Assembly (NCBI GenBank): GCA_937967615.1
Contig: CALCMJ010000173.1
Location: 1-53,585 of the forward strand
DNA from: an uncultured Saprospiraceae bacterium
GTDB taxonomy: Bacteria; Bacteroidota; Bacteroidia; Chitinophagales; Saprospiraceae
Reading direction: 5' to 3'
DNA: 53,585 nt
Under the pieces are notes generated by a model, which worked only from the letters and a program-made list of their open reading frames with translations, had not been told where the DNA came from and ran no database searches. Both the position numbers and the translations under genes were made by a program. Positions 32,702 through 40,383 of the stretch are shown in pieces; position 1 is the first letter of the stretch; the number at the start of each line of letters is the position of its first letter.

Positions 32702-33049
32702 ATGGCATATATTATTGAAGAATTTAAACACTACAAGGTCTCTCTTTTTAGTAGAGCAGCAGAGGGTGAAAAAACAGATTATGGAATACAGTTTAGAATA
32801 CCATCTGGTAGAGTAGTACTCCGTTTTACGAGAGAGTTTGAACAAGACAATGTCGTAGTTGAAAAGGATAATTTGAAAGTGTTTCTGATTTATTTGCGGG
32901 TAGAGAAATATGCTGCGTTTATAGACATAATGAGAAATGAAGGACCGCTTTATTTTTATTACGATGATGAGACAAATGAAGCTTATGTGACTACTTCAGA
33001 TGAGCCAGTAGGTGAAGGAGAGTGGAAGACACAAGCAGACGCTGTTTAG
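32702..33049 (+). CDS. Small conserved-looking cytosolic protein, function unknown
   Basis: This 115-residue protein has no signal peptide and no membrane segment. It is beta-rich and starts AYIIEEFKHYKVSLFSRAAEGEKTDYGIQF, followed by aromatic-rich strands (LYFYYDDETNEAYVTTSDEPVGEGEW). I do not recognise a family, though the pattern looks like a compact beta-barrel. It lies 14 nt before BioY, so co-transcription is likely; no link to biotin is evident. Confidence 0.6.
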   Translation: MAYIIEEFKHYKVSLFSRAAEGEKTDYGIQFRIPSGRVVLRFTREFEQDNVVVEKDNLKVFLIYLRVEKYAAFIDIMRNEGPLYFYYDDETNEAYVTTSDEPVGEGEWKTQADAV

Positions 33050-33063
33050 TAAATTAATATACT

Positions 33064-33591
33064 GTGCTTAAAAAAGATATTTTAGGAATACTGCTTGGAC
33101 TTGTTGCTCTTATTGCGAGTTCTTATGTAAGTTTTGATCTTCCCATTAGCAATTTTAATATCCCAGTTTCTTTACAAAGTTTTACCGTGCTTTTGATTGG
33201 CTTTTTTTTGAGCCGATCAAATGGCGTTTTGGTTATTCTCTCTTATCTGATTTTGGGTGCCTTAGGGGTAGCTGTCTTCGCAGATGGAAATGCAGGTGTG
33301 GAAATTATAAAGGGGACGTCTGGGGGGTATCTACTAGGCTTCCTGTTTGCTGTGATAATTTTGGAGAGCTTTTTTCAAAAATTGAAAACGAGTTTTGCAG
33401 GGATTGTTCTTTATATGACTCTTGGTACCGCAATTATTCTATTGTCGGGGGGGCTACGTTTACTCCAGTTTTATGATTTGAAAACAGTATGGGAAAGTGG
33501 GATCAAACCATTTTTACTAGGAGGACTTATCAAGATTTTAGTAGGTTCAGCGCTAGCATATTACTTCAGATCTAGACAAATTAAGGGATAA
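33064..33591 (+). CDS. bioY: BioY biotin transporter S component
   Basis: The 175-residue membrane protein starts at GTG 33064, which gives the natural cytosolic KKD before the first helix. It matches BioY: FNIPVSLQSFTVLLIGFFLSRSNGVLVILSYLILGALGVAVFADG (about 33-78), then GTSGGYLLGFLFAV (about 87-100), the substrate-binding 'G.tGGYl.Gf' signature, and about six helices in total. BioY captures biotin, alone or with the ECF ATPases EcfAA'T. No ECF component or biotin gene is nearby, so it acts alone or with a shared module elsewhere. Confidence 0.85.
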   Translation: MLKKDILGILLGLVALIASSYVSFDLPISNFNIPVSLQSFTVLLIGFFLSRSNGVLVILSYLILGALGVAVFADGNAGVEIIKGTSGGYLLGFLFAVIILESFFQKLKTSFAGIVLYMTLGTAIILLSGGLRLLQFYDLKTVWESGIKPFLLGGLIKILVGSALAYYFRSRQIKG

Positions 33592-33615
33592 CCCTTAGAT
33601 TCTAAGTAGTTTAAA

Positions 33616-33649
33616 TTGCACGATTCTAGCTGCTATTTTCTTATATTTG
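33616..33649 (+). promoter_or_regulatory. Promoter of the DUF2911 gene with palindrome TAGCTGCTA
   Basis: TTG (33616-33618), 23 nt, TATATTTG (33642-33649): a full match to the Bacteroidota promoter pattern. Within the spacer sits ATTCTAGCTGCTATTTTCTTAT (33623-33644 by position), containing the palindrome TAGCTGCTA. Nearly the same sequence, with TAGCAGCTA, precedes the small ORF at 43057. A shared operator is possible. Confidence 0.55.
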
Positions 33650-33673
33650 GGCAAAATTTAACTAATAATTATT

Positions 33674-34519
33674 ATGAAAAAATTATTTATACTCACAATG
33701 GCAGTGGCTTTAAGCTATTGCGTTGAAGCACAAATTAAAACACCTTCGGCTTCCACTTCTGCAAAAGTAATGCAGACAATTGGTCTTACAGATGTTACTG
33801 TAGAATATTCTAGACCTAGTATGAAAGGACGTAAAATCTTTTCAGCTGACGGTCTTGTACCTTATGGTAAACTCTGGAGAACAGGAGCTAATCAGGCAAC
33901 TAAAATTACGTTCAGCGATGATGTTACTGTCGGTGGATTAAAGTTATCTGCAGGATCATATGCAATTACAACATTACCAACTGGTGCTAGTTGGATGGTA
34001 AACTTTTATTCACATGATGCTACAAGCTGGTCTTCTTACAGTGAAAAAAAGCCAGCAGCTTCAGTAAAAGCTTCCCCTAGATCAATAAATGATGCTGTAG
34101 AAACTTTCAGAATTTCTTTTGAAAACATTACTGATACTTCTGGAGATTTAACAATAGCATGGGAGAATACAGTTGTTCCTGTAAAAATAGGAGTAGATGT
34201 GGACGAGCGTGTTATGAAAAATATAGAGCAAGTATTAGCAGGTCCTACTCCTGGAGATTACTATAATGCTGCTACGTATTATCATACTTCTGGAAAAGAT
34301 CTTATGAAAGCTTTAGAGCTAGTTCAAAAAGCGACTAAGGTAGACAAGCCTAAATTTTGGCAAGTAAGAAGAGAGGCACTTATCTTAGCTGATATGGGTA
34401 AATTTGCAGAAGCAATCAAAGCTGCTGACAAGTCTATGCAATTAGCAACAGTTGCTGGAAATGATGATTATGTCAAAATGAACAAGGAGTCTATCGCTGC
34501 TTGGGCAATGAAGAAATAA
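33674..34519 (+). CDS. DUF2911 protein with C-terminal TPR-like region
   Basis: The 281-residue product has a signal peptide (residues 1-19, CVEAQ). DUF2911 hallmarks follow: VEYSRPSMKGRKIF, GLVPYGKLWRTGANQATKI, LSAGSYAITTLPTGASWMVNF (about 43-120). The C-terminal half (about 195-281) contains YYNAATYYHTSGKDLMKALELVQKATK and FAEAIKAADKSMQLA, TPR-like helical pairs. Extracytoplasmic localisation is expected. The family is widespread in Bacteroidota without known function. It ends at a strong terminator. Confidence 0.85.
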   Translation: MKKLFILTMAVALSYCVEAQIKTPSASTSAKVMQTIGLTDVTVEYSRPSMKGRKIFSADGLVPYGKLWRTGANQATKITFSDDVTVGGLKLSAGSYAITTLPTGASWMVNFYSHDATSWSSYSEKKPAASVKASPRSINDAVETFRISFENITDTSGDLTIAWENTVVPVKIGVDVDERVMKNIEQVLAGPTPGDYYNAATYYHTSGKDLMKALELVQKATKVDKPKFWQVRREALILADMGKFAEAIKAADKSMQLATVAGNDDYVKMNKESIAAWAMKK

Positions 34520-34543
34520 TTATCTCTTCGTTAAAAAAGATTA

Positions 34544-34575
34544 AAAGGCTTCGGATTTTTCCGAAGCCTTTTTTT
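34544..34575 (+). terminator. Intrinsic terminator after the DUF2911 gene
   Basis: AAAGGCTTCGG (34544-34554) pairs perfectly with CCGAAGCCTTT (34561-34571) around ATTTTT, followed by TTTT. Starts 25 bp after the stop at 34519. Confidence 0.9.
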
Positions 34576-34716
34576 ATGCCTCTTACTTGTATCGTCAATA
34601 GTAAAAGTTTAAATTTTACTTATCTATTCATCAATGCAATTAAATGCTGATGAACTTAGTATTCCTTTAATACAAGCATCAGTGTAAAATTTCTATTTGT
34701 CCCTTGCGCCATTGAA

Positions 34717-35613
34717 TTAAAACAATGGGATAACCCGACCTTCATCTTTCTCTTCAATAGTAACAAGTAAGATTCTTTCACCATCTCTTTTTTCTTGATA
34801 GATACGAGTGCCTACAGACCATTTCTCTGATTTATTGGTACTTGGCATCATAGGGAATCCATAGCTAAATGTGTTGCCGTCTCGCTTAGGGCTTACAACT
34901 ACAAAATGTTTTCTCGTCCAGGAATTATTTCGAATTTTAAAATTTATATAGCTCAGCCCAGGGTTTGCAGAAAAGACTGGAGTGTCATCTTTGACTGCTG
35001 GGATCTCGTTTAAATATTCATTGGGCTCTTGCATCAATTGAATGCGCTTATCATCTGCATACGTCGTTTCTATTCTATCTATTTTATTCAGTTTTACCTT
35101 AGCATGGCCCAGGATATTGATTTTTGCTGTAGCAATTTCTAAGTCTTCCAGATCAATATCAGTTCCACTCGTATTGATCTTTAGCAATTCAACATTTCCA
35201 GAAGCAATAATCTTTCCCACGTTTCCTTCTAGTCGTAAAGTAGAGCCTTGTACGCCTATTATTTTTGTAGTACTGTGGGTTCCCTGATACACTCTTTCTA
35301 ATTGAGGTGTGCCAATGTAGATTTTGGGTAGCATCTTTGGCTCAATCCATTTGACCTGATCCAAGCTTAGTTTCCCATTTGTAAAATCAATGCCAATTAA
35401 GTCTTTAATATTTTCATCAACTTCTATTCGCATGACCTCATCTCCAGAAAAATCTAAAATAATGTCTGCATTAAATTGAATGTCAATTGATGTAATGCCC
35501 GCAACAGACCTGGAGAATTCTACTTGATTACCATTGCCATAGATTTGGGCTGTAAGGAGTTGCTGCGTACAAACAATCAGAACAAGTGTCGTAAGATATT
35601 TCATAATATTCAT
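34717..35613 (-). CDS. GIN-domain (DUF2807-like) exported protein
   Basis: The 298-residue protein has a signal peptide (residues 1-22, LLTAQ) and a repetitive beta structure (about 25-190) with the pattern of the GIN domain/DUF2807 head: FSRSVAGITSIDIQFNADIILDFSGDEVMRIEVDENI, then LPKIYIGTPQLERVYQGTHSTTKI and GSTLRLEGNVGKIIASGNVELL, a right-handed parallel beta solenoid. The last 100 residues (SYINFKIRNNSWTRKHFVVVSP) are beta-rich and not recognised. An alternative start at codon 4 (MKYLTT) is possible. It lies directly downstream of the AraC gene, and its upstream DNA has three 11-bp repeats (35662-35714), so it is a likely target of that regulator. Confidence 0.75.
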   Translation of the reverse strand: MNIMKYLTTLVLIVCTQQLLTAQIYGNGNQVEFSRSVAGITSIDIQFNADIILDFSGDEVMRIEVDENIKDLIGIDFTNGKLSLDQVKWIEPKMLPKIYIGTPQLERVYQGTHSTTKIIGVQGSTLRLEGNVGKIIASGNVELLKINTSGTDIDLEDLEIATAKINILGHAKVKLNKIDRIETTYADDKRIQLMQEPNEYLNEIPAVKDDTPVFSANPGLSYINFKIRNNSWTRKHFVVVSPKRDGNTFSYGFPMMPSTNKSEKWSVGTRIYQEKRDGERILLVTIEEKDEGRVIPLF

Positions 35614-35661
35614 TTTTTTTGATTTGATATTTCAAAGATGAGACCATATCCAGCACTTAGC

Positions 35662-35714
35662 GTCTTAGAATACGAATGCAGGTCTTAGATTATAAAATGA
35701 GGCGTCTCAAATTA
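35662..35714 (-). promoter_or_regulatory. Three direct repeats of GTCTYARAWTA, candidate AraC sites
   Basis: GTCTTAGAATA (35662-35672), GTCTTAGATTA (35682-35692) and GTCTCAAATTA (35704-35714) share the consensus GTCTYARAWTA and are spaced 20 and 22 bp, so they face one side of the helix. AraC-family proteins bind such directly repeated half-sites about 21 bp apart. The block lies 49 bp upstream of the start at 35613, just outside a near-consensus -7 box (CATCTTTG on the minus strand, 35640-35633), and 37 bp past the stop of an AraC gene. Confidence 0.6.
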
Positions 35715-35750
35715 TCTAATCCATTGAAGACCAATAATTTGCAATAAAAA

Positions 35751-36908
35751 TTATTTTCGAAATGCTGAAGGAGATTCTCCTGTTAATTTCTTGAAGACAC
35801 GATTAAATGTGGCTTTACTATTGAAACCAGCATCAAGAGCAATTGCTAAAATGGAGAGCTTAGATGTCTCTTCTTGACTTAGTTTAGATTTTACATACTC
35901 AACCCTATACAAATTGACAAAGTCGTTGAAGTTTTGTCCGGCAGCTGTATTGATTATTTTAGATAAATGTGAAGGGGCTAATCCTGACTTTTGGGATAAG
36001 GAACGCAAGGTAAGTTGGGGATTGAGATAGAATTTTTCTTCTGACATTAATGTTCTCAATTTTTCTAACTCATGTGCATAGTTATCAGCTTCCGTTTTTT
36101 GTAAATCTTTATTTGCAGACAATCCACGATTTGAATCCAGTTCCATTGAAATATTAGGAAGTTCTTCAACGGAGGTAAAGTAGCCCTTTACACCCACATA
36201 AATAACCACAAGGATAGAGAAAAATTGGAACCACCATTCTTGAGTCCAATGTAAGTCAAAGATAAACCCGTCTGTAAATGACTGCACTACATCATAGATA
36301 AACAAAAAGCTATAGAGGTAAAGGAAATTTCTCAACCAAGACATTTCGTATTGGAATGTATTTGAATAGTGATGATTAAGAGAGGCTTTGTATTTATAAT
36401 AGATTTGGAATGACAGGTAGAGGTAGATAAACATATGGACGGAAGTCAAGATAGACTGGAGTATCCAGAGTGTATTGCCCATTTTTAAAACCAATACACC
36501 ATTCGATGTTTCTCTAAAACCTGCTTGGGAACTATCGTATATGTAGACCCCTATAAAAAATAGAACATAGAGTAATGCAGGCACAAAATGCAAGAGTTGC
36601 TTTTTTTCAAAATGGCTATTTCTGTTCACACAGGATTTAATATAAAAATAGATTAAGGGGCCTACGGCAAGTGTGAGAGAAATTAAATAGTAATTAATTT
36701 TTGTATTTCTAAATGTGTCATACCATCCCATAAAACCTATTGTGTAGGTCGTTCTATGGTAACAGGTGATCAGCAAGATAAGTGCTAAAAGCGCATATGT
36801 GACATTTTTAAGTTTTGAGGCCTTAGTAAATAACAGGAAAGTCAGAATAAGCCCTTGGACTACTAATACGAGTAGAGGAGTAGAGTAAATATTAAAATCA
36901 GGAAACAT
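35751..36908 (-). CDS. Membrane-anchored AraC-family transcriptional regulator
   Basis: The 385-residue protein has about seven hydrophobic segments in residues 10-240 (e.g. TPLLVLVVQGLILTFLLFT, YALLALILLITCYHRT, LLHFVPALLYVLFFIGVYI, WWFQFFSILVVIYVGVKGYF), a linker, and a C-terminal AraC DNA-binding domain (about 280-385): FYLNPQLTLRSLSQKSGLAPSHLSKIINTAAGQNFNDFVNLYRVEYVKSKL, then ILAIALDAGFNSKATFNRVFKKLTGESPSAFRK. Both HTH motifs are intact. Such 7TM-AraC proteins sense a membrane or periplasmic signal and activate genes. It lies between the beta-helix gene and its probable target, the GIN protein. The 17-bp inverted repeat at 36914-36977 abuts its start. Confidence 0.85.
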   Translation of the reverse strand: MFPDFNIYSTPLLVLVVQGLILTFLLFTKASKLKNVTYALLALILLITCYHRTTYTIGFMGWYDTFRNTKINYYLISLTLAVGPLIYFYIKSCVNRNSHFEKKQLLHFVPALLYVLFFIGVYIYDSSQAGFRETSNGVLVLKMGNTLWILQSILTSVHMFIYLYLSFQIYYKYKASLNHHYSNTFQYEMSWLRNFLYLYSFLFIYDVVQSFTDGFIFDLHWTQEWWFQFFSILVVIYVGVKGYFTSVEELPNISMELDSNRGLSANKDLQKTEADNYAHELEKLRTLMSEEKFYLNPQLTLRSLSQKSGLAPSHLSKIINTAAGQNFNDFVNLYRVEYVKSKLSQEETSKLSILAIALDAGFNSKATFNRVFKKLTGESPSAFRK

Positions 36909-36913
36909 AAGAA

Positions 36914-36977
36914 CAAGATATGTATTTATATCATTTTAAATTGAACTAGCAATTTGCTTTTATAAATACATATCTTG
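36914..36977. repeat. Perfect 17-bp inverted repeat
   Basis: CAAGATATGTATTTATA (36914-36930) is exactly reverse-repeated as TATAAATACATATCTTG (36961-36977), with a 30-nt centre. It fills most of the 97-bp space between the beta-helix gene's stop (37006) and the AraC start (36908, minus). No T-run supports a terminator. It may be an operator pair, an mRNA stem in the AraC 5' leader, or an attenuation hairpin. Confidence 0.65.
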
Positions 36978-37005
36978 AAATTATCATAATGCGTTGAATG
37001 TATTC

Positions 37006-38496
37006 CTAATTTCGCTGTACAATGAACTTCTTTACAGCTACAGTTCCATTTGCATTCTGCACGCTGCAAAAATAAAGTCCATTTTCCCAATTGTTAGTAT
37101 TTATATAAAGATCATCAACAAATTGTTCTTGCCTTAACTGTGTAAGTAGCTTCATATCTGCAGAATATATTTGGACAGAATAAGCATCTTTAGTATTTAC
37201 TTGTATTTTAAGACTGGACTGCACTGGATTTGGAAATAGTAGGAATTGAATTTGATCAAGGTCATCATTAGTTTTCGTAGACACAGCGCCAAATTCATTT
37301 GCTCCTAAATCAAACAAGCCATCCTGCGGGCGTAAATTTTTATCTAAATCATAGATGAGCTGACCTGTCAAATCTTCACCCTGATCTACTATTTCTGATA
37401 CGGCAGACGCTAGACGTAAATCTCCGTTCGCAAGGTCTTCAAACCAATCATCAGATACAGCTTCAATGTTCATTCTTTCATCTGCTTGTCCTCCGTTTCT
37501 TGATCGGATAGCTCTATTTGTGATATTGTTTACAATCTCTACACCTACAGTTTCTTCGAAACGATATTCAATAGCATTCTGATAATCAATGTAAATCGTA
37601 TTGTTATACACCTTTGTATTAGGAGAGGTTTCTAAGCCAATCCCTACATCGTCATAATCATGGTGCCCATCATTATAGATCATGTTGTTCCTGATAATTC
37701 CTCCTTCGCTAGGACTGCTCCCTAATCCAAAGCCTATTCCTCTGTCGCAGTTTATAATTTGGTTTCGTTCCACAATATTGTTAGAAGAAGAGTTCCAAAA
37801 ATGAATGGCATGTTCTGCTAGTGACATGGATGGACTGGCTATGTTTTTAAATATATTATCACTCACTAGCCATCCGTCTCCGTCATGGATATCTAAGCCG
37901 CCTATATAGTACTGTGGCCCTACACCTGCGGTATATTCAAACATACTGCATTGTACAGTTCCCATATCTCCACCATCATTCGCGGAAACACCTTTTATCA
38001 TTTGCTCAAATGTATTTTGGATTTTCACATTATGGACATAGAGGTTTTCGCCGGATACAGAAATACCATGGTTTGCCACATCTCGAATAGTAAGATCGGC
38101 GATTGTGATATTGTCTCCCACAGCAAATATGCCTATTTCAGTTCCTGAAGATTGGCTTGCCATTCCTGTGCCAGTAAGGATAACTGCATCTCTATTCCCT
38201 GAGGCTGATCTAAAGACAATATTGCTAGCGGTTATATATGGGTACCAAGAGGTAGTTGCAATAGGGTAGGTCCCATCAGCAATAAGGATTGTGACATTAC
38301 CCCCATTTTGATTTGCTTGGCTGATTGCTGTTTTAAGTTCTGAGGTGCTTGCTACTTGAACAATGTCACCAACGACAATTTCACAGGGTTCAACAGTGTT
38401 AGATTCTACTTGTTTGATAGTACAGGCACAGTCTTGTGCGTAGCTCATAGATGAGATAGAAAAAAGAATAAAGAAGATGATTACAGTATTTTTCAT
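37006..38496 (-). CDS. T9SS type A right-handed beta-helix protein
   Basis: The 496-residue product has a signal peptide (residues 1-20, SYAQ), then VGDIVQVASTSELKTAISQANQNGGNVTILIADGTYPI, the start of a right-handed parallel beta-helix (about 42-340) as in pectate-lyase-like and chondroitinase-B-like proteins. NIVFRSASGNRDAVILTG, NITIADLTIRDVANHGISVSGENLYVHNVKI, NNIVERNQIINC and TKVYNNTIYIDYQNAIEYRF are helical rungs. A segment LRPQDGLFDLGANEFGA and a type A tail (LFPNPVQSSLKIQVN ... WENGLYFCSVQN ... KKFIVQRN) follow. It is exported and probably binds or cleaves an anionic polysaccharide; the catalytic residues cannot be assigned. It is 47 nt after the symporter stop and may be part of the same operon. 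Confidence 0.85.
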   Translation of the reverse strand: MKNTVIIFFILFSISSMSYAQDCACTIKQVESNTVEPCEIVVGDIVQVASTSELKTAISQANQNGGNVTILIADGTYPIATTSWYPYITASNIVFRSASGNRDAVILTGTGMASQSSGTEIGIFAVGDNITIADLTIRDVANHGISVSGENLYVHNVKIQNTFEQMIKGVSANDGGDMGTVQCSMFEYTAGVGPQYYIGGLDIHDGDGWLVSDNIFKNIASPSMSLAEHAIHFWNSSSNNIVERNQIINCDRGIGFGLGSSPSEGGIIRNNMIYNDGHHDYDDVGIGLETSPNTKVYNNTIYIDYQNAIEYRFEETVGVEIVNNITNRAIRSRNGGQADERMNIEAVSDDWFEDLANGDLRLASAVSEIVDQGEDLTGQLIYDLDKNLRPQDGLFDLGANEFGAVSTKTNDDLDQIQFLLFPNPVQSSLKIQVNTKDAYSVQIYSADMKLLTQLRQEQFVDDLYINTNNWENGLYFCSVQNANGTVAVKKFIVQRN

Positions 38497-38543
38497 CAGA
38501 GGAAGATTGTAGGGTTATGTAATGCGGATGAACTACTGCTCCT

Positions 38544-40250
38544 CTAATTTACGATTTTTTTATCAAGAAAGAGACTAAGTATGCTTGCAAATATTATTGT
38601 CACCACAGTTCCTATTAAATTTAGCCATAAGAATGAAAAGTGTTCTTCTACATAAATATAATTGTACCATAAATAAATAACAATCAATTCAGCAAGAACA
38701 GCTGCGAAGAAAACAGCATTTGCTTTAATCCATTTCATATAGAATGCAACCAGAAAAATGCCTAGGATAGTACCGTAAAAGACTGAGCCTACTATATTAA
38801 CAAATTGAATTAAGTTTTCTGCAAGGGTTCCAAATGCGGCGAAGAGCATTGCAAAGACACCCCACATCAGAGTAAGTAATTTTGATGCTTTTAAATAGTG
38901 TGCATCAGATGCGTTTTGATTAATGGATCGTTTGTAAATATCAATTGACGTGGTGGATCCTAGTGCGTTGAGCTCAGATGCTGTAGAAGACATTGCTGCA
39001 AAAAAGATCATGGCAATAAGTAAACCTACGAGTCCTTTAGGTAAATAGTTTAGGATAAAATTTAAGAAAATATAGTCCTTGTCATTTGTTTCAATAGTGG
39101 AGTCATATTGTTTTATAATCTCCTTTGCATCAGAACGTATTTGTAGTTCTTGCGCTGAACTTGCAGCGATTAATTTCTGAGTGCTTCTTATCTTATTTAC
39201 ATCATCCGTCTTTTTTGCAATTACATATTCTTTGTAAAGTTCTTGCCTAGTATCAAAGACAGTCTCTAGGCTTTGTTCAGATGCCTTAAAGTCTGAGGCA
39301 TACTCTGAGGCATAAATTTTCTCATTGACCTTTTCATTAAAGAAGATAGGTGGCTTAGTAAACTGAAAAAATATAAAGACTAGAACTCCAATAAAGAGAA
39401 TAAAAAACTGGAGAGGTAATTTCAACATCCCATTCATTATTAGACCTAGTCTACTCGCACGAATACTCTGTCCTGAGATATATCTTTGTACCTGAGACTG
39501 ATCTGTCCCAAAGTAGGAGAGGAATAGAAATACAGCAGCCAGGGATGTCCATATATTGTATCTGTCCTTCCAGTTAAATGAAAAATCAATGACCTCAAGT
39601 TTCTCATTTGCATTTGCTATCTGAAGTACTTCCCTAAAGGAATATTCGTCAGGTAAATAGCTCATAAGCAAACAGAAAATTATTATGAGTCCTATGAAGA
39701 TGATGGTCATTTGTAACTTATGTGTTACATGCACAGCCTTAGTGCCTCCAGAGACGGTATATGCGATTGCTATCAGTCCAATGATAAGAGTGGTTAAATT
39801 AAGATTCCACCCCATGATAGAGGAGAGCACCAGAGCAGGTGCGTAAATTGTGATTCCGCACGCAAGACCTCTTTGTACCAAAAATAGAAATGCAGTAAAA
39901 GATCGTGTTTTTAAGTCAAACCTTCCTTCAAGAAATTCATAAGCTGTGTATACTTTTAGCTTGTAAAACATGGGGATAAACGTGATGCAGATAATAATCA
40001 TAGCAACTGGCAACATAAGATAGAATTGAGCAAATCCCATTCCGTCGTTGTATGCTTGTCCAGGTGTAGATAAAAAGGTGATTGCACTGGCTTGTGTTGC
40101 CATAACGGATAAACCTACTGTCCACCATTTAGCTTCATTACCACCAAGAAGGTATCCTTCTATATCCTTGCTTCCTTTCGTCTTCCAAATTCCATAAGCA
40201 ACAATAGTGATTGTTGTTATAATAAGTATTCCCCAGTCTAATACACTCAT
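38544..40250 (-). CDS. Sodium:solute symporter (SSS family)
   Basis: The 568-residue inner-membrane protein fits SSS transporters: N-terminal WGILIITTITIVAYGIWKTKGSKDIEGYLLGGNEAKWWTVGLSVMATQASAITFLSTPGQAYNDG (about 6-70; the GG..KWW..G.S and A..S...f...pg blocks are typical), then FLSYFGTDQSQVQRY (about 242-257), the sodium-symporter signature region, and about 13-14 helices. A soluble segment of about 90 residues (about 305-395), highly charged and helical, separates two helices and is longer than in the classical PutP or SglT. Substrate unknown; the context (deacetylase, secreted beta-helix protein) suggests a sugar or organic acid. It starts one nucleotide after the stop of the 43-residue membrane protein. 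Confidence 0.85.
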   Translation of the reverse strand: MSVLDWGILIITTITIVAYGIWKTKGSKDIEGYLLGGNEAKWWTVGLSVMATQASAITFLSTPGQAYNDGMGFAQFYLMLPVAMIIICITFIPMFYKLKVYTAYEFLEGRFDLKTRSFTAFLFLVQRGLACGITIYAPALVLSSIMGWNLNLTTLIIGLIAIAYTVSGGTKAVHVTHKLQMTIIFIGLIIIFCLLMSYLPDEYSFREVLQIANANEKLEVIDFSFNWKDRYNIWTSLAAVFLFLSYFGTDQSQVQRYISGQSIRASRLGLIMNGMLKLPLQFFILFIGVLVFIFFQFTKPPIFFNEKVNEKIYASEYASDFKASEQSLETVFDTRQELYKEYVIAKKTDDVNKIRSTQKLIAASSAQELQIRSDAKEIIKQYDSTIETNDKDYIFLNFILNYLPKGLVGLLIAMIFFAAMSSTASELNALGSTTSIDIYKRSINQNASDAHYLKASKLLTLMWGVFAMLFAAFGTLAENLIQFVNIVGSVFYGTILGIFLVAFYMKWIKANAVFFAAVLAELIVIYLWYNYIYVEEHFSFLWLNLIGTVVTIIFASILSLFLDKKIVN

Positions 40251-40251
40251 C

Positions 40252-40383
40252 CTATAATGACTTAAAATAGAAATAGATCAATACGATCAGAATAACATTC
40301 ATTAAAAGTATCAAGGCATACCAGTAATTCCATGAACTAAAGAGTGGAACGGAACTGTCTGAAGTGTCTACGGTTTTTTTCAT
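40252..40383 (-). CDS. 43-residue single-span membrane protein, symporter partner
   Basis: ATG at 40383 overlaps the TGA of the PIG-L gene (ATGA), and TAG at 40254-40252 is followed after one base by the ATG of the symporter. The 43-residue product has a polar N-terminus (MKKTVDTSDSSVPLFSSW) and one hydrophobic helix (NYWYALILLMNVILIVLIYFYF) ending in KSL. Its position in a tightly coupled three-gene unit makes it a very probable gene. Small partner proteins are known for several SSS transporters (e.g. YhdT next to PanF-type), so a stabilising or regulatory subunit is a reasonable inference. Confidence 0.7.
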   Translation of the reverse strand: MKKTVDTSDSSVPLFSSWNYWYALILLMNVILIVLIYFYFKSL

